Shown in pieces: positions 44,826 through 57,563 of a DNA stretch of 64,000 nucleotides. A model generated the notes under the pieces. The model did no database searches, was not told the DNA's origin, and worked only from the letters and a program-made list of their open reading frames with translations. The first letter of the stretch is position 1, and each line of letters opens with the position of its first letter. Source of the DNA: Antedon mediterranea (taxonomy: Eukaryota > Echinodermata > Crinoidea > Comatulida > Antedonidae); NCBI RefSeq assembly GCF_964355755.1, contig NC_092674.1, positions 26,836,001-26,900,000 of the forward strand. Reading direction: 5' to 3'. The position numbers and the translations under genes are program-made.

Positions 44826-47800
44826 ATGAGCATCCAAAGAGTAGTAATGTGGGGCCTATTACTGGTGTTACTCAACACTGTGGTCATCGAAGCCCAAACT
44901 GGAAGATTTGAATTTACCCGGGCCGTTTACAAAGCATCTATAGAAGAGACTAGTAAAACAAATATCTACATAACATCTGAAACTAAAATGGGTATTTATA
45001 TAACAGATTTGGAACTGTCATCAAAAATAGTCTACACAATTCAAGGAAGGGAATCTTCGACTTTTAAAGTAGACAATGCAAAGCAAGTAGGAGATTTTGT
45101 TTTCTTAAGAATCCATCCAAAGACAACATTAAACAGAGAAAGAACTCCAAGCTGGGTTCTGCGTGTGACTGCAAGATCAACTGATCAAGATGACAATACA
45201 CTTGAGACGGAGACTGAAATTCAGCTTACGATCGAGGATATCAATGATTTGAGACCTATATTCTTGGGCTCCTCCGAACCTCTGAACATCCGAGAGGATA
45301 CACCAGTTCAGACTACAATCTGTACTGTGAAAGCCAGTGATGCAGATTCAGGGACAAACGCTGATATTTACTATCAATTTCTCGAGGATACAGAGTACTT
45401 TGTTATACATCCTACTAGTGGAGGAATTTCATTAACAAGACCTCTAAGACCTCATCGAGAAAAGGCAGAGTATTCGTTGTTGATTCAAGCTCAGGATCGG
45501 GGCGGAAATGATACGCCGCGAACGAGTACAACCTCAATCAATATCAAAGTAGTGGAAGTGAACTATTTTTCACCAATCATTACAGTTGACAGCTTGGAGA
45601 AACTTACTTTGGACTCTCAAATAGGTAAAGTAATAGCATTGCTAACAGTAAATGATGATGATCTTGGAGAAAATGGTGGAATTCGATCTGTTTTGCTAAG
45701 TGGGGATTACAGGGACCATTTTGAAATCACTAAACGCGATAAATATGAAGACTCGTATGCAGTAACAATCGCTAAAGATTTTCCAAGTGATCTTCCCTTG
45801 AGCTTTACTCTGTCTGTTGTAGCGACAGATTCTGGTGGGCCACCTAAAAGTTCTTCAAAGAGAATAACCGTTGAACAAAGTAATAAGCAAATTCCATACT
45901 TTGCACAGAAATTCTTTGAAATAACTGTTTCCGAGTTGGTTCCAATGGATGCACCAATATTCACTGTGGCGTCGGAACAGGTTCTATCTAGTAACAATAT
46001 ACGTCCACAGTATAACATAGCAGCAGGAAATAAACGATCATCTTTTAATATTAATCCTGCTACTGGATACCTGTCTGCAGCTAAGGCCCTTAATCGTGAA
46101 CGATTTGCAAATTTTAACCTAACAATCCGTACTTCCAACGATCCATCCAACATTGCATTTGTTGGCATCAAAGTAAAAGATGAAAATGATAACTTCCCAG
46201 TGTTCCAGAAAAAGCGCTATGAAGCAACTGTAGAAGAGAACCTACCGATCAATTCACCAGTCATTCAGGTATCGGCAACTGATGATGATGATGAAGAAAA
46301 TGGGTATGTCTCGTACAGCATTGCAAATCTCGAACCAGTTCCCTTTCAAATCGACCCATTTACAGGTCATATTAATACTACAATGGTGTTAGATTATGAG
46401 ACAATGAGGAAGAATTTCCGGCTTCATATTAGAGCTTCGGATTGGGGTTCTCCATTCAGAAGAGAGGCAGAAGTTGATGTTCTTGTCACATTGAAGGGAG
46501 TTAATGATAATCAACCAATGTTTGAAAAATCTTACTGTAGTGGTACAATTTCCCGTGATATTCGTAATAGCAATGAAGTTGCTGTGTTTTCTGCCATTGA
46601 TTTTGATGGTGACACGGTTAGTTTTAGCATAGTTAGTGGCAACGTTGATGATTTATTTTCCATTGATAAATCTACCGGAACATTGTCTTTGAAACGGGAG
46701 ATTCAAAATTCAGACACAAATGTATACAATCTTAGATTGATGGCATCTGACGCACCCTCTTCAGCTGGCTACCTCTGGGTGAATGTGTCCATCATTAATG
46801 GTCGAAACGCAAATAATAGAAAAGAGAGGAAAAAAACTGTGACCATTGATTGCGAATCATCTGATGCACTCAAGAAGCAAACTGACATGATATCCAAGTC
46901 TACAAAAGCTAATGCAGTAATTGATGAACCAATGGATGACTTTACTGAACGATTTGGCCGAAATGATTTTGACCCGGAATTTGATGCAGGTTTTCCAAGT
47001 ACCTTTAATGTTCTAGAGAATACTCCAAGAGGAAGCACCATTGTTGATGTCATCGCTCGTGATCGAGATCCAGGTTTCAATGGAATGCTAGTTTATGCCA
47101 TTTCTTCTGGAAATGACAATTTTCCATTTCATCTGGATCACAAATCAGGGGTTCTCAGCATCTTGACCCCACCGGATAGGGAACGCAGAGTAAGATACGA
47201 TCTTTCCATAACTGTAACTGATCTGGGAAGGGATGAAAAATCTGCAAAGAAAGATATTACAATCAATATTTTGGATGTCAATGATAACAGTCCAACATTT
47301 GTTCGAGAAAATTATTCAACATTTCTTGAGGAAAGTGAAGACGTCGGCAATGTAGTTTTACAAGTATCTGCAAATGATCTAGATGCTGGCAGTAATGGTG
47401 ATATCAGATACAGTATACAGACTGACAATGATAACTTCTTAATCGATGCTGTTAATGGTAACATTTCCATAGCAACAGCATTAGATCGAGAATCTATACC
47501 AGTACATGAATTACGAGTTGTTGCGACAGATTCTTCTGAGAGTGCTCCGTTGTCGAGCACTGTCACTGTAACCGTAACTGTACAAGATATCAACGATAAC
47601 ACACCAAGATGTATACCTGAAGACTACACAGTCAGAATGCTGGAGGATTTACCGACGCGTGTTTTAGTTATTGACGTGGAGGCGATTGACGAAGATGAGG
47701 GCGCTAATGGAGATATTACGTATTCCTTAAAGAGAGGTGGGGAAGGCAAGTTTACTATTGATTCAATGATGGGAACCATTCGCTTAGCTGAAAAATTAGA

Positions 47801-48093
47801 CTATGAAACCCAGCAAGTATATAGTTTACTTGTTGAGGTGAAGGATAGTGGTTCACCTCGCAAGAAAGCCACGTGTAGCGTACAGGTGGAAGTCATAGAT
47901 GTTAATGAAAACGTCTATGCTCCATCTTTTGGAGGGCGCTATTACATGAATGGTTCCGTAGAGGAAAACGTGCCTATTAATACGAAGGTTATGAAAGTGA
48001 CTGCGGAAGATCAGGATAGTGGCCGTGATGGAGAAGTTACGTATTCCATTCGAAATGGAAGTGGGCTTGGACGGTTTACTATTGACTCGGAAG
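44826..48093 (+). CDS. FAT1/2/3-type atypical cadherin, first coding exon (5' partial gene)
   Basis: Encodes residues 1-1089 plus one base. A signal peptide (1-23, cleavage near VIEA/Q) is followed by nine complete cadherin repeats and half of a tenth: EC1 about 29-145, EC2 150-250, EC3 251-356, EC4 359-458, EC5 459-565, EC6 566-660, a 60-residue linker, EC7 720-823, EC8 824-927, EC9 928-1032, EC10 from 1033. Calcium motifs are clear (DINDLRPIF 138-146, DENDNFPVF 452-460, DVNDNSPTF 817-825), but the EC2-EC3 and EC3-EC4 linkers lack them. It agrees with vertebrate FAT1 throughout, as I recall that sequence, including MGIYIT, ENGYVSYSIANL and IRASDWG, and a likely C571-C676 pair. The family comprises giant type I membrane proteins in cell-cell contact, planar polarity and actin control; Drosophila kugelei is the insect counterpart. 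One large first coding exon also fits vertebrate FAT1-3. The exon ends at AAG/GTAAGC, phase 1. Confidence 0.95.
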
Positions 48094-48144
48094 GTAAGCA
48101 CATACTTATTTATTTTATGGAGAATATTTTAGTAGAAAGTTGGA

Positions 48145-48150
48145 AATAAA
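48145..48150 (+). terminator. AATAAA overlapping the intronic stop codon
   Basis: The hexamer overlaps the first in-frame stop in the FAT intron. If used, it would end a transcript shortly downstream and give a soluble 1107-residue protein. In AT-rich DNA the hexamer is common, so chance is likely. Confidence 0.2.
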
Positions 48151-48864
48151 AGTTACTGATTAAATTTGGTTTGAGTAACATTGTACATGCAGTATTCTGA
48201 AAGTTTAGTTTGTGTTTAGTTTGTATTTAGTCCAATGCAAGTGCTGAGTGAATACAAATAGTCGTCAGAAAATTCCTGTAACCTCCAGCCTCTTCATTAG
48301 CTCAATATTTGATGAAATTTACTAAATACACTAAATCCATTTACAATAATAGTTTCCAAACTTGCCCTCCCCCATCCAATATAATGAATACAATAATTTT
48401 AAGCTGAGCTTATCATAAACAATGATTTCGGATTTCCTGTGGCTTAGTATTATAAATGCACCTTGCTGTAGGTATTATTTCTGTGTATTATATTTGAACA
48501 ACCTAGAATCTATTGTTGACGAACTGTGTACATTAGGGCTTTCAGCTTTTAATGATTTATTAGTTGTGTTTATTAAAGGCAACGTGCCACTTTGTGTACA
48601 CCTCCCCCCTGGTGCTATCGTAGACTTTGTCTGAATAAGTGTTTTACTGTTCACTGATCAAGGCGCCAGTAAATAGTAAAGGCTTTTTAATAAGAGATTT
48701 TAATACCTAACAGTGCTGTTGTGAGGAATGTATGGTATGCATTCAGTGTAAATTATGTGTACAGAGTATATAGTTCAGTTTGTATGTGAAATGCTTATCT
48801 TCAGGTTTTATAATGCTTTAGTTACGATAGTATTTTACACTGATAATATAATTTGTATAGATTC
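48151..48864. other. FAT intron, no feature seen
   Basis: AT-rich sequence up to the TIR element. The open frame at 48422-48634 has no domain or splice context. Confidence 0.35.
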
Positions 48865-49726
48865 TATGGGCCTGTTTCTATTGAAAAATAAAAAAAGAAC
48901 GGTTTTTTGGAAACCGGTTTCGGCTGTTGTTTATAAATAAAGATCGCGTTGCAGCTCAATTTTTACTCCAATAAAACCGGTTCCGTCCATGTGCGTTCGT
49001 TATGAATGACATCATTATATACACCACAATGCAGTTCGTTAGGCGGAAGCGTGATTGGATCGAGGTCATGTTTACTTTTTTTCGCATAGCGCGATCCCCA
49101 AGAAATAGCATCCATTTCATCATAGAAGGGGGAATTATTACCTGAAACGTTATTGTGGTCCTTGGTTAAAGTATAGGTACGTCGCACCCTCTGATATTGT
49201 CAAGTTGAACTCGTCTAGCTTTCACACGCTTTACAATATTCTTAAAAACATGTAGGCCTTAGATAGGCCTACGTGAGTCTTTCTTCCGACTCCCGACAAG
49301 TCCCCTCATCTTCTTCCCTTCACATATTTTTTACGAACCTCGTAATGGCATCGGTCAACATTTTTTAGTTAAATAAAATACTCACTATCTAGAGAAATAA
49401 AAATGACTTAGGCCTAGGTCCTATCGCGCAGGTTTGACTGCGAGTTGACCGCAATCGTCCCAGTGCAGCAGACTGGAGAGTTCAGTTTTTGGGGTCAAAT
49501 TGAGACCGCGATTGTGTTGCAGCTAAAAATTGCTCCACGGAAACCGGTTTCAGAACGGTTCTTTGCGATCGAGACCGCAATCAATTGGGGTTTTTGAAAC
49601 CGTTTTTAAGATCGGTTCTTTTTTGTGGTTTTTTGTGGGGACCCATTTCTGCTGGCAAGAAAAAACGGTTCTTGAAAAGAACGGTATTCAAAACCGTATT
49701 CTCTGCTCTATAGAAACAGGCCCTAT
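48865..49726. mobile_element. 856-bp TIR element (GGGCCTGTTTCTAT ends)
   Basis: The element 48868-49723 begins GGGCCTGTTTCTATTG and ends TATAGAAACAGGCCC (14 perfect terminal bases), with TAT on both sides (48865-48867, 49724-49726) as a possible 3-bp target duplication. Both subterminal regions carry clustered AAACCGGTTT, GAACGGTT and AAAACCGTATT words, possible transposase-binding repeats. The inner sequence is GC-richer than the intron. A 3-bp duplication and GGGCCTGTTT-like ends suggest PIF/Harbinger, tentatively. No transposase; non-autonomous. Confidence 0.8.
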
Positions 49727-52700
49727 GATATTGGTAATAATGTTGTTTACCATGGAAACAGTGTGATCTCATGATATAAACAAATGTCCATTAGGGCCAT
49801 CTTTTATAATTTACTGTCAATTTTAGTAGTTTATCTAATCTGTGGGTTACCCACCCAGGTTAATTGACTTCCTGTTTAAATATAGCCAAATTTTAAAGTC
49901 TCAATAAAAATTGTTTATACTGTACTGTACAGTAGTGTTATACCATGTACCTATAAATTAAAATAGGTCCATGGTTAACCTGTACACAAGATTTACCAAG
50001 CATAATGCAAGTTACAGTAACATTGTTATAACAAAACAGATTCTATGTATACAGTATCTGGAATTACTGTATAGTACTGTAGAAATACTGTACTGTATTA
50101 CTGTACATTGATTTAATGCCATAAAAATCAAAGAATGAACATTCACTGCATAATTCCTTAGGTTGTTAATTATTAAAAAGTTGCACCAAGAGGTATGTAA
50201 TAGTGTAAGCTTGATTCTCCGTTGCCAGTTTTTTTGTTGTACATTGCATCGAATTTTGATCTTCGTTCAAGTGTCAGTATCTGCAATGAAATCAATAATG
50301 TTCAATGCTCTGTTTCGTGTTAGTGTATCGGTGTACTAATGAAAGAAATGTAATTTAGGTAAAGACTAATTAAGCTACTGATTTCATTACTCGCCTTTTA
50401 TTGGATGTTTTTCAATGTCGACGGATCAAGTTACTAGACTCAAAATCATCTGCTTAATCGGAAGTTTTAAGTGATTAGTTATATTGCTACTTACTTTTAA
50501 CAAGAAGATTGAATTTTTTGAGTAATTGTTTCCGTAGTTATTCAGGATTTTATTCGGTTTTATTCTTTTATAGTCTTCCACAATTATGCAATCAGTCTTT
50601 TAAATGAAAATAATGTGTTAATGATAATGTATTGTAGATAAAACATGAAGCAGATTGCTTTATTTTATAGCCAATTTTCATTTTCTGGCTTTGGTTTAAA
50701 GTATTGAGAAGATACTGTACAGTTTATACAGTGTTTTCTCCAGCATTTGACCTCACAAAATGTTTATTTTCCGCCCCTTCCTCAAGGATACCTTCCCTAC
50801 AGTTACAGTAAGTTATGTTGTTTGTTATATCATTAGTAGGCCTAAATTGGTACTCATAATATTATTAGCTGGATCATTTAATTACAGTAGATCTTTCAGA
50901 TAAAAAAATTGACGTTTGAATATGAAGATGCTGTCGACTTTAGAAACTGTCGAATGAAAAAAAAAAGTTGTTGTGCTGCTCTTGAGGACAAGGCATCTAT
51001 GTTGAACACAAAATCTTTTAAAAGCCATCGGCATTCAACTGTTTTTAATCATGATTACAACGTTGCTGGTCCAATTCTATGCAAATTTATATCAAAATTT
51101 CATTTCAATATTGTTATGAATTGAGAAGGTGATTCGGCCTAAGGCTTATCAGTAAGCCAATGACTGACGTACTGTATGTACGTTAAAGCTGGAGGTATTT
51201 AGTGGTGTCTGTTGAAATGACGCCATGTGGTCCCTAAAGAGTGAAACCGAGTAAGAGTTCTCTGCTTCCTTAGATCGCCACATCTTGGGGCAATAGTGTT
51301 CTAACTGAAATGTATTTAAATAGCTTTAGAATTTTGTTAAATGACTCCATCTTCTATTATATCAACCTACTGTACAGTTACAAATTCTATTTTTTGGAAA
51401 ATTTACTGTGTAGTACAGTATTGACTACATTATTCTTCGTAGGATATGCTGGCTCGAAATGAAGGGATTCTTTCATGAATCCCCACTGCATGTATTGATT
51501 ATAGCAGTTGGATGTACTCTTCGTACTATTAGAAAATATAATACTACAGGTCTAAGTCAGGTCATCGTTAATGGGATGACCTCACCAGCTGGGCAGTTCC
51601 ATCAAAATACCATTTTGTAGTCGTTCTGTTCTCACTGAATGTTGCAGCCTTAACAATGCGTTTACTTGTAAGCAATTGATCTTGCCGTACCGTATGTACA
51701 GAAATTTAACGAAGTGAAAAGAAGTAAATTAATCAACTGGAAGTCTTTTCAATTCTGGAAAGTACATTTGCTTTCAAAATAACAATTTTGTTGGGTTTAA
51801 CAATAATTTGAAGGCTAGTCAAGTTATACAGTTCATCGGTCTACCAAAAAGTTCATCAGAGAAATCATTATTTTAATAATATCATTGATAAGAAAACAGA
51901 AATGAATAATGTCCTGGATTTCGGTGTTAATTTAATTGACAAGATTTAATATCCGACCTACTCGCTATAATATTGATTTTTGTTTAGCCTGCATTTAATT
52001 ATTGTAGTTCTACTTCTACGAAGACTGATTTATATCTGAAAAGTAAATATTAAATATCTGAAAAGTATGAAATATTATATTCACAATTTACAGAAGTTTC
52101 TATCTAGTCTATTTAGCCTAGTATACAGTACTAACTTGCAGAATAAGAACTAAACTTTGAACGCCCCTCCAAGATTAGACAGTAATTGGCATTACCGAGC
52201 TTTGGCAGTTACCAGTACTGTACATTTTGATTATTGTTAAGAGATTTGCAATTTTAAACTATTGTTTATTCAATAAATATTTGGTATAAATTCAATGATT
52301 TTAAAAAATATTTTGAAAAAATAATTTCTAATACCGTAGTCAACACATCTGAAAATGACCTATCTCTCTTTGAAATGGCTTTACAGTAGATTTCCACTTT
52401 AAAAAAATGTAATGTTCAACAACAATTTTAGAAGCCTAATTGGAAAATGTTACTGTATCTATGATGGTGCAATCAGTCTAAAAAATAATGACACCATTTT
52501 GTACACTATATCGGGGTAAAGTCCACTTGATTCATCATAGGCGACAATGTCTTGTTTGTCTTTAGAGTAGGATGTGGTAATAAACAATGAAGTATTTACT
52601 TGTACCTCCTGTATGTAAATAGTGCATCACAGTTATAGTAGGCCTATCACCTTTGACCTTTTCATAATAATGAATAATATCCCTAACTTTTAATTACAGT

Positions 52701-55700
52701 AGGTAATACCTATCTTGTACAATTTATATACCATTATTATACCATTGTTTTGAAGTTTACTATATAATCTTCTAGAGTAGAACTTGGAAGGTTATTACAA
52801 AATAGAATAATATGAATATGTGCTGGTACTGTACTGTATACAATGCATTCAAGCCTGTGCCAAGGGAGGTGTAGGATTCGAACAATCCCTCTTTTTTAAG
52901 TCTGTATCCTTTTAGAAGCAGCAAAAGTGCTAGTAAATAGGCCTACTGTAGCTAGCTATACTTATGACATTTTGGGGCAATCCTACCACTGGATAGCTAG
53001 CAATAGCATGCAAATTTCATCATCCTTCAATCCTAGCTACAGGCCTGCAGTATCTGATTCCTATCCTTCAGTCAGATTTTAAAATAATGAACAGTTTACA
53101 ATTACATATTGTATTCATCCTCCTAATGATGATGGTCCTTGTAATGGTATAATTGGCTTATTACTAAACCAATGGAATGCTATTATACAACAGACAACCT
53201 TACATTTATTAACAGGATGTACCCACATGTTGAGATAGGCATTTTGTGTCCAGACACATTGGAATGAAAATTCCTGAAGAATGAAGTTGTACAGTGGAAC
53301 AGTTGATTAAAATTTATATACAGTATATTTAATAGCTAGGTTGGCCTTAGAATTTTAAAACATATTCTCCAGACAATGGCTATAGCATAACAACTGAATT
53401 GTTGAGACAACTTTTATTCCTTTTGGAAACACATTGGTGTACCACAAAACCTACTAGGTATTGGTTATTCCCCATATTTCCCCTTGTTCAAATATGTTCC
53501 TTATAGAGCTGTCCCGTAAATAGGGGTGTCCCCAAAAGGAGGTGTTCGTACTGTAATTGATACTAATGTAGAGCTCAGTACTGTATTTGTTTCTTGAAAA
53601 ACTGTATATTTTCAATTGCTTGTTTACAATAAGTTTTTTTTATAAAACATTGATTTTGAGTGGGTTTATGATCAATTTGAATAACTAAATGTCAGCTTTA
53701 GTACTAGCGTACCTAGCCATGAAATTGCCTCGCTGTCTGAGTGAATGAAATAGTTACAAATTAGGGTTGTTTTATTGTGTCACTTTTCTTCAGCTAAAAA
53801 TGCTTAGAGGAAAAACAGTATTTTCTCCTCTGGTAGGTTTCCACAATACAGTGCTAATCTGTTTATATTGCTAGCCTTTGAACATTGAGCAACCCTTACT
53901 TCAAATAGACCTTGTCCAATTTTGTTCTACCATTCAAACATTATTTGCATACTGTGCTTTCATGAATTTATCAGTCTATTGTTTGTGACAAGCATCAGTC
54001 TGTACTCTCACCCCACAGACAATGGGCTAGGCTCGAACTCTGGATGTTCCGTCCTTCACTTCATATTGTCTTAAGTCACTGAACTCTAGGCCCGTTGTTT
54101 GCTGCCCAATTAATCATAAAACAAACTGGTATGCTTTATCTTTTGTTGAAATCCAATTGCGGGTAATTAATGAGAGTTTGTCTTGCCATTTCTTCATTTC
54201 AACGGTCATTATGTTCATAAAAGAGATTTTTACTTCTCATTGTACGAAATAAAAGCGACTGAAGCAATTTTGTACAATTTCAGATTTTTAGCATCCATCC
54301 AATTTTTAAAGGTCAAGTTGGTGCAATTACATTCTAAAAAATATGACATTTAAAAAAAAATGAAATGGGATTTTTTATTCAGAACAAACCGCGATGATTC
54401 TTTCCCAACAGGATACGAATACAAAAGTGTCATTTCTATCAAGTAGCTTTCGATTGCTTCTCTTTCTTTACCTTTGTTGAGTGTACAGACACTAATCAGC
54501 ATTAAATTTACTTTGGCCAATGGGCAGTAAAAACCACAACAGTCAAACTTCCCAGTAACTTGCCCAATTTGCTCAGTCAATTTTTCACAAAAAGTTTGTA
54601 AATGTTAACATTTTAATTACCTTAAAATTGAATTCCGGCGAATAAATAACCTGGTTTACTGGCCTGGTATGTCAGTTAAAAATAACCCATCTATTTTTTA
54701 AAATAAATTATTGTATTCAGCATAATTTGTCTTGTAATATTTACTGTTATGTGTGGGTTTCTTTTTAATATCAAGAATTCTCTAATACAGTATGAGAAAA
54801 TGTTAAATTTTCAACTAAAATATAATAGTTAATTATACAACTGTAGGTTTTCATGAGTGATTCTAAGGTCAAGGCCTCATATTTTGTCCAAAACGTGCTT
54901 GCCATCTTTTGTGTAAATTAAAGTGTTAAAAAAACTTGTATAATTATTGAAAGACAACGTGTTGGATTAAACACAATGGGAACTAATCCCGTATGGAAAT
55001 TCTATGATAGCCATTGAATATGTATCGCTTTTGGTTTCAACCAATTGTTTGGCTTGTCTGTCAGGATTAATAAAACACCTTTCATTCATCCATTTCATAA
55101 AAAAAAGATGTGTTATTGATGATTTGGGACAAACTGTACCCTATGCTTACTCACTCATAGATAATTTAATGTCAATTTCAAAATTATGTTCAACTACAAT
55201 TGATAAATGTATATTACCAAGTACTGTATAGTACCAGGGGACCTGTGTATGACATTTTGCAAAAATGTTTTATTTATTATACTTTTATATAGGAAAATGT
55301 CTGAATTTAGCCTAAATTAGGGGGTGAGATCTATAGCAATTAGCATTCATTCAATACAATTAAAAGTACTGTACAGTATTAGATATCATTGCTAGTTGAA
55401 CTTATCCATTAAAAAACTTTTAGAAAATTATGTACAGTACTGTAGTAAATTAAAATGTATGATTTTGCGCAAGTTTTTACTATTGTAATAACTGCTTTAA
55501 AGTACACATTTAGACCTTGAAGAATATTAATATATCATTTTAATAACAATTATAATTGGGATAACAATACAATATACTGTAGTGTAGATAATTACTTTGT
55601 TGCCTACTACTACCAGATGTAAGGATTAGTACCTGGATTTCTGAGCTTAATTATTTCCATAATCAACGCTTTCTAATATCCACCCTTTCATTCATTCTAT

Positions 55701-57462
55701 TGAGGCTTCCCATGTGGTACCCTTGACCTCACTTGACCCCATTGCGACTTCTTGTATCTTTCCCATGATGCACAAAACAAAGAAAGAAAATGAAATTACT
55801 CTCAGCTTTGTATCCCTTCTGGGAATTCTTCATAAGTGGATGTTTTTCATCAATGTTTTATTGTCATGTACTTTTGCTCTCTACTTTTTGTACTTTTATC
55901 AAATATTTATAAACTTTGCATAATAGATTGTGAAATAGAATTCTTAACAAATCTGTTTTTTTACAACTCAACCCTTCCTAACTGTATTGGATACAAACGC
56001 AATTGTACAGTACTAATAATTTCTTTATTAAATATTATGTACAGTACTGTATACCATAAAATGTACATTGATTCTTCTCGCACAAATAAATACATACGAA
56101 TAAAAGCAATTGTATAACATTCATGCTTAGGACAAATTGATATTGGGTGTTTTTACTCAAATGTATTGCTTTTGGTACTTGGTTTTTAGTTGTCTTTTGA
56201 CAAATTTTATCAAGAATTCTTTTAGCATTCTGATAATATTGAGGTCCAAATATGTTTTTTAAAAGGTACAGTAATCTTATTGTTGATGTGTTAACAAGTA
56301 TTTTTCTTGTGATGTGAAGTCAGTATATGTTTCTCTTTTTATAAAAAGGTACTATTTCTCATGATATTCATGGATTGCTATAAGCATGTCATGAACTTAG
56401 GGAAAAAATTTTAATCCTGATGCTGAGGACAAGGTGGCAGTGATCAGTTAGCAAGGCATGTAAAATGACAAAACCTTAATCCCTTGTATCCACCGCACAA
56501 TTCCCAAAGCGAGCATCAATTGCGGGTGGTACAACTATCAAGATATCACAGGAAGACAAGTCCCTAGCTACTTTATCTCTGTCATTGTTTTTAAAGGCAG
56601 TTTCGCATCTAATTAGTCAAGAAGAAGCATAATAAAAATATAAAATCAGACAAGAATGTCACATCAAGTGACAATGACGTTTACAATTTAATTACACATT
56701 GCTTTTAATCACTATCATGTGGATATACTTTGTTGCCATGATAGAATATGTTAGCTAGACCGAAAATGTGAAAACTTTATACAAAGCAAGGAATGCAATA
56801 GTTACAATGTCAGTTGTTTCATATCCATTTTTGTAAAAGTACTTTCCATTTTTGTACTAATTCCAAGCTTTTAGCTAGTTTAATGGTGATACTAATGGAT
56901 ACAGTAATTTGTACGGGATGGACGCTAGTGACCGTAGTATTACGGATTTAACACACATTTTAAAAATCCATATTTTATTCATAAATTATGAATTCTTTGC
57001 CATTATAATTGTCTATTCTGTTGCCTTTGTTAGACCAAATAATTTGCTTGTTTTTAATTAATGTTTTTATTGTTCTTTGTATCTGCATCTGTGTAAAATT
57101 TCAGTTACAAACTTGATTGAATAGTATTTCAAAATCTTTTCTAAATATTTAAATTCCATTTTAATTGTGAATGTTAATTTGGGGAAATAGATTAGTCAAA
57201 TAATTTTGATCTACAACCTATTTCTTTAAAGTCTGTTTGCACCCAGCCTACAATAGTAGTAGTTAGTAGTAGTAGTACAGGAATTTTCCCTTCCCTCATC
57301 CCTAAAATGCCTTTTGATACTGTACAATACCTCCTACAATAGTTTTTAATGTCTCCCACCCCTTTTAATGTATTTCTATTTTGCTTATTTTTCTTAAAAT
57401 TATCTATTATTAGTTTTATTTCTAAAAATTAGAATATTAGGTCATAGAAACTGTTAAACCAT
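49727..57462. other. FAT intron interior, repeat words but no gene
   Basis: Nearly 8 kb of AT-rich DNA without a supported exon on either strand. TACTGTA/TACAGTA words (such as GTACTGTACAGTAG, ACTGTATAGTACTGTAG) are frequent from about 49920 to 56060. A 'GTCCCGTAAATAGGGGTGTCCCC' type motif, broken over 53507-53535, belongs to the dispersed motif group. At about 54000-54085 a reversed, degraded tRNA-like head (GGCTCGAACTCTGG, TTAAGTCACTGAAC) is visible. 51580-51630 resembles 8627-8677. Confidence 0.4.
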
Positions 57463-57563
57463 ACTCGGTTCAGCCAAGCAGAATGAGCTCAAACACCTGA
57501 TGGGAGGAGGAGTCTTATTACTACCTGCATATTCATTCTTCGCATTTTTGCTTTGAACCGAAG
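57463..57563. mobile_element. Possible 100-bp hairpin/MITE
   Basis: Left ACTCGGTTCAGCCAAGCAG and right TTGCTTTGAACCGAAGT are imperfect inverted repeats (CGGTTCA(GCC)AAGCA against TGCTTTGAACCG). The interior contains a short ATG frame of 18 codons that is not called. There is no clear target duplication, and a chance hairpin cannot be excluded. Confidence 0.4.

Noticed and set aside
45707-48101. Several minus-strand frames opposite the FAT exon
   Set aside because: Shadow frames of the cadherin coding sequence.
57499-57555. Short ATG frame (MGGGVLLLPAYSFFAFLL) resembling a signal peptide
   Set aside because: Ends after 18 codons, no donor before the stop in a useful phase, and it sits inside an imperfect hairpin.
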